A stretch of 64,000 nucleotides of DNA from an uncultured Roseibium sp. (GCF_963669205.1 NZ_OY769915.1:222001-286000), one strand, 5' to 3'; shown: positions 53,339 through 61,626, numbered from the stretch's first letter. The notes: a model not told the origin generated them from the letters alone. Made by a program: numbers and translations.

Positions 53339-53935
53339 ATGAATTTTCAGTCCAGTCCCCTGATCCGGCAAGCAAGCGCCGAGGATGCAGCGGCTCTTGC
53401 CAGGTTGATCGACATTGCAGGCGAAGGCATTCCGAACTGGCTTTGGAGCCGCGCCTGCGAAGGCGACCAGACACCGCTCGATGTCGGTACGGAACGCGCA
53501 AGGCGGCCGTCGGGCGGATTTTCCTTTACGAATGCGCTTGTGTCCGAAAGGCAGGGAATGGTCACCGGCATGGTTCTGAGTTACCTGATCGATGCCATGC
53601 CGGAAGACGATCCCGACGCGCTCCCCGCGCCGATTGCGCCGTTCGTGGAGCTTGAAAGACATTCGGTCGGAACCTGGTACATCAACGCCCTGGCAGCCTT
53701 CCCGGGATATCGGGGACAGGGGCTGGGCAGTTCCCTGCTGGCTGCGGCGGAACGCCTGGCGCGGGAAAACGGCACATCTGCCATGAGCATTCAGGTCTAT
53801 GCCCAGAATGACGGCGCGGTGCGCCTCTATCAGCGCCTCGGATATGAGCTGCATGAAAAGGCACGCGTGCGGTCGCATCCGTGCCAGCCCTACTACACGG
53901 GCGATGTCCTGCTGCTGATCAAGGATCTTGCCTGA
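53339..53935 (+). CDS. GNAT-family N-acetyltransferase
   Basis: 198 residues. The acetyl-CoA-binding motif A reads INALAAFPGYRGQGLGSSLLAAAERLA near 120-146, with motif B in IQVYAQNDGAVRLYQRLGYEL. The N-terminal helix IRQASAEDAAALARLIDIAGEGIPNW is typical of small-molecule acetyltransferases. The substrate is unknown. It is followed directly by a strong terminator and then a MITE-like element. Confidence 0.8.
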   Translation: MNFQSSPLIRQASAEDAAALARLIDIAGEGIPNWLWSRACEGDQTPLDVGTERARRPSGGFSFTNALVSERQGMVTGMVLSYLIDAMPEDDPDALPAPIAPFVELERHSVGTWYINALAAFPGYRGQGLGSSLLAAAERLARENGTSAMSIQVYAQNDGAVRLYQRLGYELHEKARVRSHPCQPYYTGDVLLLIKDLA

Positions 53936-53944
53936 CGGCGGAGG

Positions 53945-53976
53945 GGCGCGGCCGTCCCGGCCGCGCCTTCTGCTTT
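53945..53976 (+). terminator. Rho-independent terminator after the GNAT gene
   Basis: A perfect 10-bp stem, GGCGCGGCCG (53945-53954) and CGGCCGCGCC (53958-53967), with a 3-nt loop, is followed by TTCTGCTTT. The MITE-like element begins at the end of this tail. Confidence 0.8.
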
Positions 53977-54243
53977 AGGGTACGGACCCATAAATGAAGC
54001 CGATTTGGCGGCAGAAATGGCAAGATCTCGCGAGGAAGCGTGTGCAGAGCGGGCTTTTTGCCCGGTCAAGCGCGGTGACGCTGCGAGGTAAAGCCATTTT
54101 GCCGTCCTTCGGATTTGGCCGTTTTGGCCATCTGCTGCGTCGCGAAAGGCTTGAAAATGGACCACATTTCCTGCGCTTTCGCTCCTCGCAGTCGGTCAAA
54201 ACGATCCAAACCAAATTGACTTCATTTATGAGTCCGTACCCTA
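53976..54243. mobile_element. MITE-like element, copy 2, between convergent GNAT genes
   Basis: A 264-bp core (53978-54241) is flanked by TA on both sides. The 31-bp terminal inverted repeats (53978-54008 and 54211-54241) match at 28 of 31 positions. An internal hairpin CGGGC-TTTTT-GCCCG lies at 54050-54064. The core has the same length as copy 1 and aligns with it in reverse orientation along the whole length, with conserved blocks such as CGACCGGGC/TGACCGGGC and GCAGGAAA. No protein is encoded. Its right TA provides the first two bases of the TAG stop of the minus-strand GNAT gene. Confidence 0.82.
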
Positions 54244-54699
54244 GAGCGCTTTCCAGAACACGATCTTGTCGTCGCCGGGCCCCCAGAAGTCCCGGATGCG
54301 CGCTTCTTCCGTGTAGCCGCACCTGAGGTAAAAGCGGCGTGCTCCGGAAAAACTCTCTGTCCCCGACGTGTCCACGATAAGCACCCTGTTGCCGCCGGAC
54401 TGCAGCAGCCTTTCGAGCGCTGCGACAATGGCGCGGCCAGCGCCGTTGCCTTGTTTTTCGGGCAGGACGGCGAGCGCCAGCATGTTCCAGGTTCCTTCGG
54501 TAAATGTCTCCGCGACGGCGTAGCAGAAACCGATCGCCCGGCCGTCCTCTTCACAGGTCAGCCACAAGCTGTTCCCGTCTCCTTCCAACAGGAAGCCGCC
54601 CATCATCTCCGGCAACAGGTCGGGTGGAAACAGCCCGGTGCTGTCGCCAATCTTTTGCAGGGAAGGAATGTCGTTCGCGACGGATGGTCTGATATTCAT
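54241..54699 (-). CDS. GNAT-family N-acetyltransferase
   Basis: 152 residues from ATG 54699, with AAAGAGC upstream; longer readings have no ribosome site. Motif A is LALAVLPEKQGNGAGRAIVAALERLL near 73-98 and motif B is IVDTSGTESFSGARRFYLRCGYTEEARIRDFW in part. The ending DDKIVFWKAL is a common natural terminus for this subgroup. The stop TAG (54243-54241) uses the TA flank of the adjacent element and its first core base G. The substrate is unknown. Confidence 0.8.
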   Translation of the reverse strand: MNIRPSVANDIPSLQKIGDSTGLFPPDLLPEMMGGFLLEGDGNSLWLTCEEDGRAIGFCYAVAETFTEGTWNMLALAVLPEKQGNGAGRAIVAALERLLQSGGNRVLIVDTSGTESFSGARRFYLRCGYTEEARIRDFWGPGDDKIVFWKAL

Positions 54700-55201
54700 T
54701 TTTGATGCTCTTTCACGATGCCTGCGCTGCGGCGATTGAATCGCCTGGCAGGGGTCTGTGCCGGCCGTCCAAGCATAGGTTCTGATGCAGGAATACCGGC
54801 AGCACAATGGTGGGCGGTACCCCGTCAGGGTTCCGCCGATCCTGATTTGCTGTCTCAAAGGCAGAGATCAGCAGTCGTGCGCATTCGTGAACATAAAGTC
54901 TCCGCAGCCTGTCACCGTGACAGGCGCGGCCAACGGTAGCACCGGCCAGGTCGAACGGCAAACGGGTTTGCGCACCTGGGCGGGACTGTGCCGGGGCGGT
55001 GAAACCGTTACCCCGACGGGCATAAGTCACTGAAAAACTGACGTTGCGTCGTCCCGAGCCATGACCTTGCGCGGCTCTGAATGATGTTGTGAAGAACACT
55101 CATTTGATGCAGATCTTCACGCGCTGTTAACCATAAATTGCAATGACTGACTGCACCTATTACGCGAATTCAGCGAAAAATTTCCACTTGGGGCAGGGCC
55201 A
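54700..55201. other. 502-bp intergenic region without a supported gene
   Basis: Between two divergent genes. I see no convincing coding frame and no riboswitch or small RNA I can name. Structures seen are a perfect 8-bp palindrome with a one-base centre (CCTGTCAC-C-GTGACAGG, 54908-54924) and GTGAAGA/TCTTCAC arms about 30 bases apart near 55090. TTAACCAT at 55127-55134 resembles a CtrA half-site. The last 120 bases before 55202 are A/T-rich and probably hold the promoter of the outer-membrane protein gene. Confidence 0.5.
55127..55134 (+). promoter_or_regulatory. CtrA-like half-site upstream of the outer-membrane protein gene
   Basis: TTAACCAT matches the Caulobacter-type CtrA half-site variant, 67 bases before the start codon, and is followed by AAATT rather than a second TTAA at the standard spacing. 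A single 8-mer is weak evidence. Confidence 0.25.
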
Positions 55202-56005
55202 ATGTTCAGGGCGATTTCAGCTTTTTTGTGCTTACTCTTTCTACCACAGGGCGGTTATGCCGCAGATTACAATTCACCGGTGCCAACGGAGTTTCAGACC
55301 TCGGTCCTCAGAGGCAGTATCGGCCTTCGGTACTGGTACAGCCAGAACAACTCGGAAATCGACACCGGCGACCTGAACTGGAACACCGTGAATGACGTCA
55401 CCTCGCACACGGCCGAGATTTTCGGCGAACTCGAGGATACGACCACGAACATGTTCGTGCGCGCCTATCTGGGGCTGGGCCGGAACTTTGGCGGCGAAGG
55501 CGATTTCTACATTTTTCCGAGTGGTGATCTTGAGTCCAGCGCACTGGGATATGTGGTTGTCGACGGCGGCGTCCGCTTTGCCGAATTCGCCAACAACCAG
55601 ATACGGCTGAAGGGCTATGTCGGCTACCAGTATCTCAATGACAGCATCGATGCGGTTGATGGCCGGTTCATTGCCGAGCAGACCCGCCAGTGGCATGCCC
55701 TGCGCGTCGGGTTGACGGCGGAAGGTGACATCGGCGAACGCTTCGGCTGGATGGTCGATGTTGCCGCTGTTCCCTGGAGCTACAACCGGGTCGAGACCTG
55801 GGAAAGCGACTGGACCCACGGTGTCGAAACCGATGTCATGCTGAATTTTGATCTGGCCCGGAACTGGAATGTCGGCATCGGCGGGCGCTACTGGTGGCTG
55901 CAGTCGAATTTCGATCGCCGCTGGGTCTCCGACGGTTCGAAGGCCGTTCTGGAGCAGAACTACCAGCGCTACGGCCTGTTGCTGGAAAGCAGCTACAGGT
56001 TCTGA
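55202..56005 (+). CDS. Outer-membrane beta-barrel protein
   Basis: 267 residues. A Sec signal (MFRAISAFLCLLFLPQGGYA) precedes a mature chain rich in alternating aromatic and polar strands (GSIGLRYWYSQNNSE, NMFVRAYLGLGRNFGG, WNVGIGGRYWWLQS). It ends in Tyr-Arg-Phe, the C-terminal Phe being the usual outer-membrane assembly signal. About ten to twelve strands could be drawn. I do not recognise a functional family with certainty; an omptin-like or porin-like barrel is possible, but no protease active-site residues were identified. GGGGCAGG lies upstream of the ATG. Confidence 0.7.
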   Translation: MFRAISAFLCLLFLPQGGYAADYNSPVPTEFQTSVLRGSIGLRYWYSQNNSEIDTGDLNWNTVNDVTSHTAEIFGELEDTTTNMFVRAYLGLGRNFGGEGDFYIFPSGDLESSALGYVVVDGGVRFAEFANNQIRLKGYVGYQYLNDSIDAVDGRFIAEQTRQWHALRVGLTAEGDIGERFGWMVDVAAVPWSYNRVETWESDWTHGVETDVMLNFDLARNWNVGIGGRYWWLQSNFDRRWVSDGSKAVLEQNYQRYGLLLESSYRF

Positions 56006-56056
56006 TCCGCTTCTCCCGTCAGGCCGCAGCGATCTGTTTCGGCAAGGTGAAGGTCC

Positions 56057-56779
56057 TCACATCTCGCGCAGAAACTTGGCGACGATGCGATTGAAAAGTT
56101 GCGGTTCTTCAAGATGGACCGCATGCGCGCAGCCCGGCACGACCGCAAGCCTGCAATCAGGTATCGTCTTCCAGAGAACCTCCGCCTGTGGCCACGCATA
56201 GGTGCGGTCGCCGTCGCCCCAGATCACCAGGGTCGGTGCGTTGATCGCGGCAAGGGCATCTTCGCCCGACCAGTCACGCATGGCCTCCAGTCCGGCCATG
56301 ATCGCGGCCAGGCTGCTCTTTTCTGCAAGTGCGGCGCAATCGGGATATCTCTCGTCGTCTTCCCCCAGCGTGAACCAGGTTGCGGAAATACGGCGGGCGG
56401 TTGCCGAAGGTCCGTCCTCCTCTGCCCGCCGCATGGAAGTCTCGATCGTCTCGAAACGGCCGGGCAGGACCCCGACCGGGCCGGTGCCGTAGAGAATCAG
56501 CCGCTCGATGGATTGCGGTTGCCGCCGCATCATCTCCTGAACGATCATGCCGCCCATCGAATGTCCGAGCAGGTGAAAGCGGTCCATCCCGAGGCTCGCG
56601 AGATATTGCAGCACCCAGTCCGCGAACCCCCCGATGGAATTGATCGGCGGCAGGTCGGCATTGTCGCCGAAGCCGGGCAGATCGATTTCGACCATTTGCC
56701 CGTCGTTTGCAAGTGGCGCTTGCAGGCGCCACTGGTCGCTGCCCCCCATGAACCCGTGAACGAGTACAAGTGGGATCAT
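56057..56779 (-). CDS. Alpha/beta-hydrolase fold protein
   Basis: 240 residues. Oxyanion-hole HGFMGG is at about 8-13, nucleophile elbow GHSMGG near 72-77, acid Asp in IWGDGDRTYAW near 195, and the catalytic His in GCAHAVHLEEP near 225. It overlaps the permease stop (ATGA) and is the last gene of the LysR-type operon, so it may act on the imported compound, perhaps as an esterase or amidase. The substrate is unknown. Confidence 0.82.
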   Translation of the reverse strand: MIPLVLVHGFMGGSDQWRLQAPLANDGQMVEIDLPGFGDNADLPPINSIGGFADWVLQYLASLGMDRFHLLGHSMGGMIVQEMMRRQPQSIERLILYGTGPVGVLPGRFETIETSMRRAEEDGPSATARRISATWFTLGEDDERYPDCAALAEKSSLAAIMAGLEAMRDWSGEDALAAINAPTLVIWGDGDRTYAWPQAEVLWKTIPDCRLAVVPGCAHAVHLEEPQLFNRIVAKFLREM

Positions 56780-58317
56780 TTACGGGCACCCTGCACGATC
56801 CGGTCGAGGATCATGGCGCAGAACAGGATCGAGAAGCCTGCGAGAATGCCCTGTCCGACATTGGCGTATTGCAGGGCTTCGAGAACGTCTTCGCCCAGAC
56901 CCTTGGCACCGATCAGGGAGGCGACCACAACCATCGCCAGGGACAGCATGATCGTCTGGTTGATCCCGGCGCGGATCGACGGGCTGGCGAGAGGCAGATC
57001 GACCCGCGTCAGGAGGTACCATTTGTTGGCACCGAAAGCGATCGCCGCCTCGCGCACGCTTTCCGGGACACCGCGCAGGCCCAGCACCGTCAGGCGGACG
57101 ACCGGCGTGCCGCCGAAGATCATGGTCGTGACGACCGCGGCGGGTTTGCCGGTGCCGAAAAAGGCGATGACCGGGATCATGAAGACGAAGGCCGGCATGG
57201 TCTGCATGAAATCCATGATCGGCTGGATGAAGGCGTAGAACCGCGGTCGCCGCGCCGCGAACATGCCGAGCGGGATGCCGATGACAATCGAAAGGCAGGC
57301 TGCGGTGCCCAGCAGCGCCAGCGTCGTCATCGCTTTGTCCCAGAACCCGAGCAGGCCCATATAGGCCAGGAACGCACCTGACCAGATGGCGGTCCGGATA
57401 CCTGCCGTCAGCCAGGTCAGGAGGATGATCAGGCTGGCGACGACGATCCACGGCGTGCTGACGAAGACCAGCTCAAGCGCATCCAGCAGCAACCGGATGC
57501 AATAGGTGATCGCATCGAACAGTGCTTCCCCGTTGGCGACACAGAAGGCGAAGAACGCCTCTACGCCCTCGATGCTCACGATCCGGAATTCCGGATTGGT
57601 CGGGAATGCATCAAGCAGCGAGAACCGTCCCGGGAAGCTGTAGTGCAGAACGGACGCAAGCACGATGACGGCCATGAACACGGCGCTGAACGCGATCTGC
57701 GAGACCGGCATGCCCGAGCGGATGGAATTGTCGGAGAGCCACTCGGAGAACCGTTTCTCCAGTGCCCAGTTCGCGGAGACGGCCTGGACAAGTTTGGCGA
57801 TCATGAGTAGCACCACTCCGGCCAGCGCGATCCAGATGCCCTGTTCGGCGAGAGCGTCCGCTTCGGCCCGGATCCCGCCGATGCTTGCTTCCAGCGAGTC
57901 CACCGTTCTCCGGTAGACGTCAGCCTTGTCGGATCCGCTTTCGATGGCGGCGGCAAGCTGCTCGCGGCGCAGTTCGAGTGTTCCCTCGATCGAGGCGATC
58001 CGCTCCCTGGCCTCTGCCGCAAGATCACCAAAGAGCCCCCGCGCGATCTGGACGATTGCCAGTGTCTCGATGATCAGGAACGGCAGCGCCCAGGACCACA
58101 GGCCGCGGGCGCCGAACCAGACCGGTCCGAACAGCCCGGCCATCATGTTGAAGGTTGCGGTAAAGCGGGAGCTCGCGCCGATCTTGTCGAAGTTTTCGAT
58201 GTAGTATTCCGGGTTCGTGCGCACGAACTCGGCGATGTTCTTGCGGCGTTCCTCGGTGTAGATCCGGGCCGCTTCCGCTTCGTTGTCGGTCAGGGGCGTG
58301 TTTATCTGGTCCATCAT
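56776..58317 (-). CDS. ProW-type betaine ABC importer permease with N-terminal extension
   Basis: 513 residues, well above the usual 280-350 for ProW-type permeases. The C-terminal 270 residues are the standard domain (GIPLGMFAARRPRFYAFIQPIMDFMQTMPAFVFMIP, GVPESVREAAIAFGANKWYLL in part). The N-terminal 240 residues add a YYIENFDKI-FNMMAGLFGPVWFGARGLW segment that resembles DUF2628 membrane proteins, then a coiled-coil-like stretch (EARERIASIEGTLELRREQL) and more membrane helices. It is coupled by overlaps to the ATPase and hydrolase genes. Confidence 0.82.
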   Translation of the reverse strand: MMDQINTPLTDNEAEAARIYTEERRKNIAEFVRTNPEYYIENFDKIGASSRFTATFNMMAGLFGPVWFGARGLWSWALPFLIIETLAIVQIARGLFGDLAAEARERIASIEGTLELRREQLAAAIESGSDKADVYRRTVDSLEASIGGIRAEADALAEQGIWIALAGVVLLMIAKLVQAVSANWALEKRFSEWLSDNSIRSGMPVSQIAFSAVFMAVIVLASVLHYSFPGRFSLLDAFPTNPEFRIVSIEGVEAFFAFCVANGEALFDAITYCIRLLLDALELVFVSTPWIVVASLIILLTWLTAGIRTAIWSGAFLAYMGLLGFWDKAMTTLALLGTAACLSIVIGIPLGMFAARRPRFYAFIQPIMDFMQTMPAFVFMIPVIAFFGTGKPAAVVTTMIFGGTPVVRLTVLGLRGVPESVREAAIAFGANKWYLLTRVDLPLASPSIRAGINQTIMLSLAMVVVASLIGAKGLGEDVLEALQYANVGQGILAGFSILFCAMILDRIVQGARK

Positions 58318-59369
58318 GATACCTCGGTCCCCTCAATAACGGTTCTCAGGATGTTTTCCCGCGTGATCACGCCGACATCGGCACCGTTGTCCTCGACGAT
58401 GATGGCATCGCCCGTGTCGATCGCCATGTTGATGAGCGTGCTGAGTGTTTCGCTTTCGCCGACACGCGGCGCGCCCTCCGGAACGGGGCCGTTTGCACCG
58501 GTATAATCCGCCAGCGGCTGCATCACCGCATGAGCCCGGACAACCTTCAGCCGCGAGATTCCGGCGACGAAGTCGGCGACATAGTCATCGGCCGGATGCA
58601 TCACGATGTCCTCGGCGGTGCCGATCTGTACGACCCGTCCGTCGCGCATGATCGCGATGCGGTCGCCGATGCGTACCGCTTCGTCGAGGTCATGCGTGAT
58701 GAAGACGGTTGTCTTCTTGAGGATCTGGCTGAGCCGGATGAACTCGTCCTGCAGTTGGCGCCGGATCAGCGGGTCGAGGGCGCTGAACGGTTCGTCCATG
58801 AGCAGGACATCCGGATTGGCCGCAAGTGCGCGGGCAAGGCCGACACGCTGCTGCATGCCGCCGGACAATTCATGCGCGTATTTCGACCCCCAGGCGCCCA
58901 ACTCGACGATTTCGAGAAACGCCGCTGCCTGGCGCATGCGTTCGTTCTTGGAAACTTCGCGGATTTCGAGTGGCATGGCGACATTGTCCAGAACGGACCG
59001 GTGCGGCATCAGCGCGAAATTCTGGAACACCATGCCGATCTTGCGGTTGCGGAAGGTCTGAAGGTCCCTTGTGCCGAGCGCCATCACATCCGTTCCCTCG
59101 ATCAGGATCTTGCCGGCGGTCGGCTCAAGGAGACGGTTGAAATGACGGACCAGCGTGGACTTGCCGCTGCCCGACAGGCCCATGATGCAGAAAATTTCGC
59201 CGCGATTGACGTGCAGGCTGACATCGGCAACGCCGACCACGGCATTGTATCGGGCAAGAACCTCTGCCTTGGTCAGCCCTTCTTCCAGGATGGCGCTCAG
59301 TGCAGCCTTCGGGTCGGTGCCGAAGATTTTCCAGACATTGGAGATCTCGATGACGGTCTCATCACTCAT
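58314..59369 (-). CDS. ProV-type betaine ABC importer ATPase
   Basis: 351 residues. Walker A GLSGSGKST near 65, Q-loop VFQNFALMPHRSVLDN, signature LSGGMQQRV, Walker B VLLMDEPFSALDPL and switch THDLDEA are present, with the N-terminal IFGTDPKAAL typical of ProV. The C-terminal 60 residues hold a single CBS-like regulatory segment (AIIVEDNGADVGVITRENIL), where E. coli ProV has two. It overlaps the permease gene. Confidence 0.87.
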   Translation of the reverse strand: MSDETVIEISNVWKIFGTDPKAALSAILEEGLTKAEVLARYNAVVGVADVSLHVNRGEIFCIMGLSGSGKSTLVRHFNRLLEPTAGKILIEGTDVMALGTRDLQTFRNRKIGMVFQNFALMPHRSVLDNVAMPLEIREVSKNERMRQAAAFLEIVELGAWGSKYAHELSGGMQQRVGLARALAANPDVLLMDEPFSALDPLIRRQLQDEFIRLSQILKKTTVFITHDLDEAVRIGDRIAIMRDGRVVQIGTAEDIVMHPADDYVADFVAGISRLKVVRAHAVMQPLADYTGANGPVPEGAPRVGESETLSTLINMAIDTGDAIIVEDNGADVGVITRENILRTVIEGTEVS

Positions 59370-59465
59370 GGATCACGGCGCCCCGCAGGATTGGAAAAGA
59401 TTTGATTGGTCACGGCCGAGCGGCGCCGGTTGGACCGGCACCGCCTTGTTTGCAATGTCAGAAGA

Positions 59466-60431
59466 TCAGAGCCCGAGCCAGGCATCGACGCGATCCGGGT
59501 TCGCTTCGACCCACTCACGCGCAACATCTGCCGGATCCTTGCCGTTCCCGCTGATCTCGAAGGCGAAACCGCTGACGTCATCGGAGGTCAGCGAGAACTT
59601 GGAAAAGAACTCGGCAATGGCCGGGGAGCGATCCGCAAGGGAATTGGACCAGGCGATCTGGACCTTCTTCAGCGCATCCTTGGTTTCGACATTGGACTTT
59701 TCGAACCAGTCGGCATCGTCGGACGGCTGGACCATCACGTATTTTGCCGGGTCATATGTCGGCTCGCTCAGCATCTCGACGTCGAACATGTACCAGATCG
59801 CGTGCGGCTTGTAGCAGTAGAAGGCATAGCCCTCGCCCTTGGCGATACTGTCCTTGACGCGTGCGGTCTTGACGCTTTCCTCGGCGCGGACCGGTTCGAT
59901 GAAGTCCATCAGACCGTAGTCGCGCACCTTGACCTCGTTGACATTTGCCGATGCCCATCCGGGTGCGCCGATCCACATTTCGCCCTTGCCGTTGCCGTCG
60001 CTGTCCATCTTCTCGGCAACGTCCGGACGGCCGAGATCGGCAATATCGGTGATGTTGTTGGCTTCGCCGAAATCCTTGGAGACGCAGAAGCCCTGATTGC
60101 CTTCATAGGGGTTGGACGAGAGGGTCACCGTACCGGCTCCGTCGACATACTTCTTGGTGAAGCTTTCCTGGTTCGGCAGCCAGACGTCGGGATGGACGTC
60201 AATGTCGCCCTTGCCCTGGTCCATGGCCTGGAAAATCGTTGCGTTGTTGCCCGGAACCATTTCCGCCTTGCCGCCGATGCGCATTTCGACAACCGCGGCC
60301 AGCAGGTGCGCGATTGCCTGAGCGCCGGTCCAGGACGGAACGCCGATCTTCACTTCCTCGGCCGCAAATGCGGGAACGGCAAAGACGCTCATCGCGGTTG
60401 CGACGGTAAGACACTTAAGACTTGATTTCAT
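59466..60431 (-). CDS. Betaine-type ABC importer substrate-binding protein (ProX/OpuAC family)
   Basis: 321 residues from ATG 60431, with GAGGAG six bases upstream; a longer reading runs into the intergenic region. A Sec signal ends near VPAFAAE. The mature chain has VKIGVPSWTGAQAIAHLLAAVVE and DIDVHPDVWLPNQ, as in OpuAC-type proteins, with several Trp and Tyr residues (APGWA, YCYKPHAIWYMFD) that could form an aromatic box for a quaternary amine. The neighbouring PLP lyase suggests the ligand may instead be an amino-sulfonate or other amino acid. Confidence 0.82.
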   Translation of the reverse strand: MKSSLKCLTVATAMSVFAVPAFAAEEVKIGVPSWTGAQAIAHLLAAVVEMRIGGKAEMVPGNNATIFQAMDQGKGDIDVHPDVWLPNQESFTKKYVDGAGTVTLSSNPYEGNQGFCVSKDFGEANNITDIADLGRPDVAEKMDSDGNGKGEMWIGAPGWASANVNEVKVRDYGLMDFIEPVRAEESVKTARVKDSIAKGEGYAFYCYKPHAIWYMFDVEMLSEPTYDPAKYVMVQPSDDADWFEKSNVETKDALKKVQIAWSNSLADRSPAIAEFFSKFSLTSDDVSGFAFEISGNGKDPADVAREWVEANPDRVDAWLGL

Positions 60432-60492
60432 GACTAACTCCTCTGGTGGATGGTGCCGGTGACCTGTTCTTTTTGGGTTTTGATGGTTTCGC

Positions 60493-61536
60493 TTACGCCA
60501 GGTCCTCGGAAATCTGATCTTCATAGGCAAACAGGGACGTTGATCCCCCGGTATGCAAAAACAGGACATTGTCCTCCGGTTTGAAAAAACCGCTGCGGAC
60601 AAGACCGATCAGGCCGGCCATGCCCTTTGCCGAATAGACGGGATCAAGAAGAATGCCTTCCTGACGTGCCGTCAACCGGATTGCTTCAAGTGTGGAAGGA
60701 GCCGGGATACCGTAGCCTTCGCCGACATAACCGTCATCGACCAGGATCTTGTCCGGTGCGATTTCAGGTCCTCCCAGATGCGCCAGCGTTTTCTGCGTCG
60801 TGGCAAGAACGGCGCCGGTCTGCCGTTCCTTCGGCTGGCGCACGCTGATCCCCATCACCGGCAGATCATACTCCAGAATGTGGAAACCCGCGACGAGCCC
60901 GGCCTGGGTGCCGGAACTGCCCGTTCCCATGACCAGCCACTGGAAATGGAGGCCGCTCTGGACCGACTGGTCGACGATCTCCTGCGCGCAGTTCGCATAA
61001 CCGAGTGCGCCGGTGGCATTGGAGCCGCCTCCGGGGATGAAATAGGGCTTATGTCCGGCGTTCCGGAGACCCTCTGTAACCGCGATCGCCTCGGCATTCA
61101 TGTCGAGCCCGTTTGGACGGAACTCGAACGTCGTTCCGAAAAGCTTGTCTAGGAAGACATTGCCGGTCTTCTCATAGCTTTCGTCCCGGTCGGGCACGCG
61201 TCTTTCAAGCAGAACGTGGCACTTCATGCCCAGCTTGCAGGCTGCTGCCGCGGACTGGCGCACATGGTTGGACTGGACCGCGCCCTGGGTGACGATCATG
61301 TCGGCGCCCTCGCGCAGCGCTTCGCCCATCAGGAACTCGAGCTTGCGCGTCTTGTTGCCGCCCGTCGCAAGTCCCGTGCAGTCATCGCGTTTGATGTGGA
61401 GCTTGGGTCCGCCCAGAAGCGCGCCGAGGCGCGGCATTTCTTCAATGGGCGTCGGCTGATGACACAAATCCACCCTCGGGAACCGGTTGAATTCGATCCG
61501 CGTTGTTGCGTTCGACTTTAGTTTTTCAACGGACAT
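60493..61536 (-). CDS. PLP-dependent lyase, L-cysteate sulfo-lyase (CuyA) or D-cysteine desulfhydrase type
   Basis: 347 residues, fold type II. The N-terminal KRDDCTGLATGGNKTRKLEF contains the PLP Lys (GGNKTRK), and QGAVQSNHVRQ, PGGGSNATGALGY, GTGSSGTQAG and FLHTGGS follow, the full ACC-deaminase/D-cysteine-desulfhydrase/CuyA pattern. From memory the CTGLATGGNKTRK and PVYSAKGMAGLI blocks are as in marine CuyA, which cleaves cysteate to pyruvate, sulfite and ammonia. It is the first gene after a LysR divergent promoter and precedes an importer, fitting catabolism of an imported substrate. Sequence alone does not separate the alternatives. Confidence 0.75.
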   Translation of the reverse strand: MSVEKLKSNATTRIEFNRFPRVDLCHQPTPIEEMPRLGALLGGPKLHIKRDDCTGLATGGNKTRKLEFLMGEALREGADMIVTQGAVQSNHVRQSAAAACKLGMKCHVLLERRVPDRDESYEKTGNVFLDKLFGTTFEFRPNGLDMNAEAIAVTEGLRNAGHKPYFIPGGGSNATGALGYANCAQEIVDQSVQSGLHFQWLVMGTGSSGTQAGLVAGFHILEYDLPVMGISVRQPKERQTGAVLATTQKTLAHLGGPEIAPDKILVDDGYVGEGYGIPAPSTLEAIRLTARQEGILLDPVYSAKGMAGLIGLVRSGFFKPEDNVLFLHTGGSTSLFAYEDQISEDLA

Positions 61537-61606
61537 GTTATGGCTCTGCTTAGATTTTCCTCAAGCTCAAAATTGAGGCAAATTCAGGCGCAAATCCAAT
61601 AGTATG

Positions 61607-61626
61607 TTTGCATGACATTATGCAAA
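61607..61626. promoter_or_regulatory. Candidate LysR-type regulator binding site
   Basis: TTTGCAT-GACATT-ATGCAAA is a perfect 7-bp inverted repeat with a 6-bp centre in the 112-bp divergent region between the lyase and the LysR gene. It fits the T-n11-A type of LysR binding site and lies 22 bases before the LysR start. A further ATTTTGCAA half repeats just downstream. Confidence 0.6.

Noticed and set aside
54900..55060. A cobalamin- or other riboswitch-like stretch with GCC and CACTG motifs
   Set aside because: I could not place the conserved core elements of any known riboswitch class in order, and the downstream gene gives no vitamin link.
54713..55099. A 128-codon minus-strand open frame in the 502-bp gap
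   Set aside because: Arg/Pro/Gly-rich with no domain pattern or ribosome site, and it runs through palindromic non-coding sequence.
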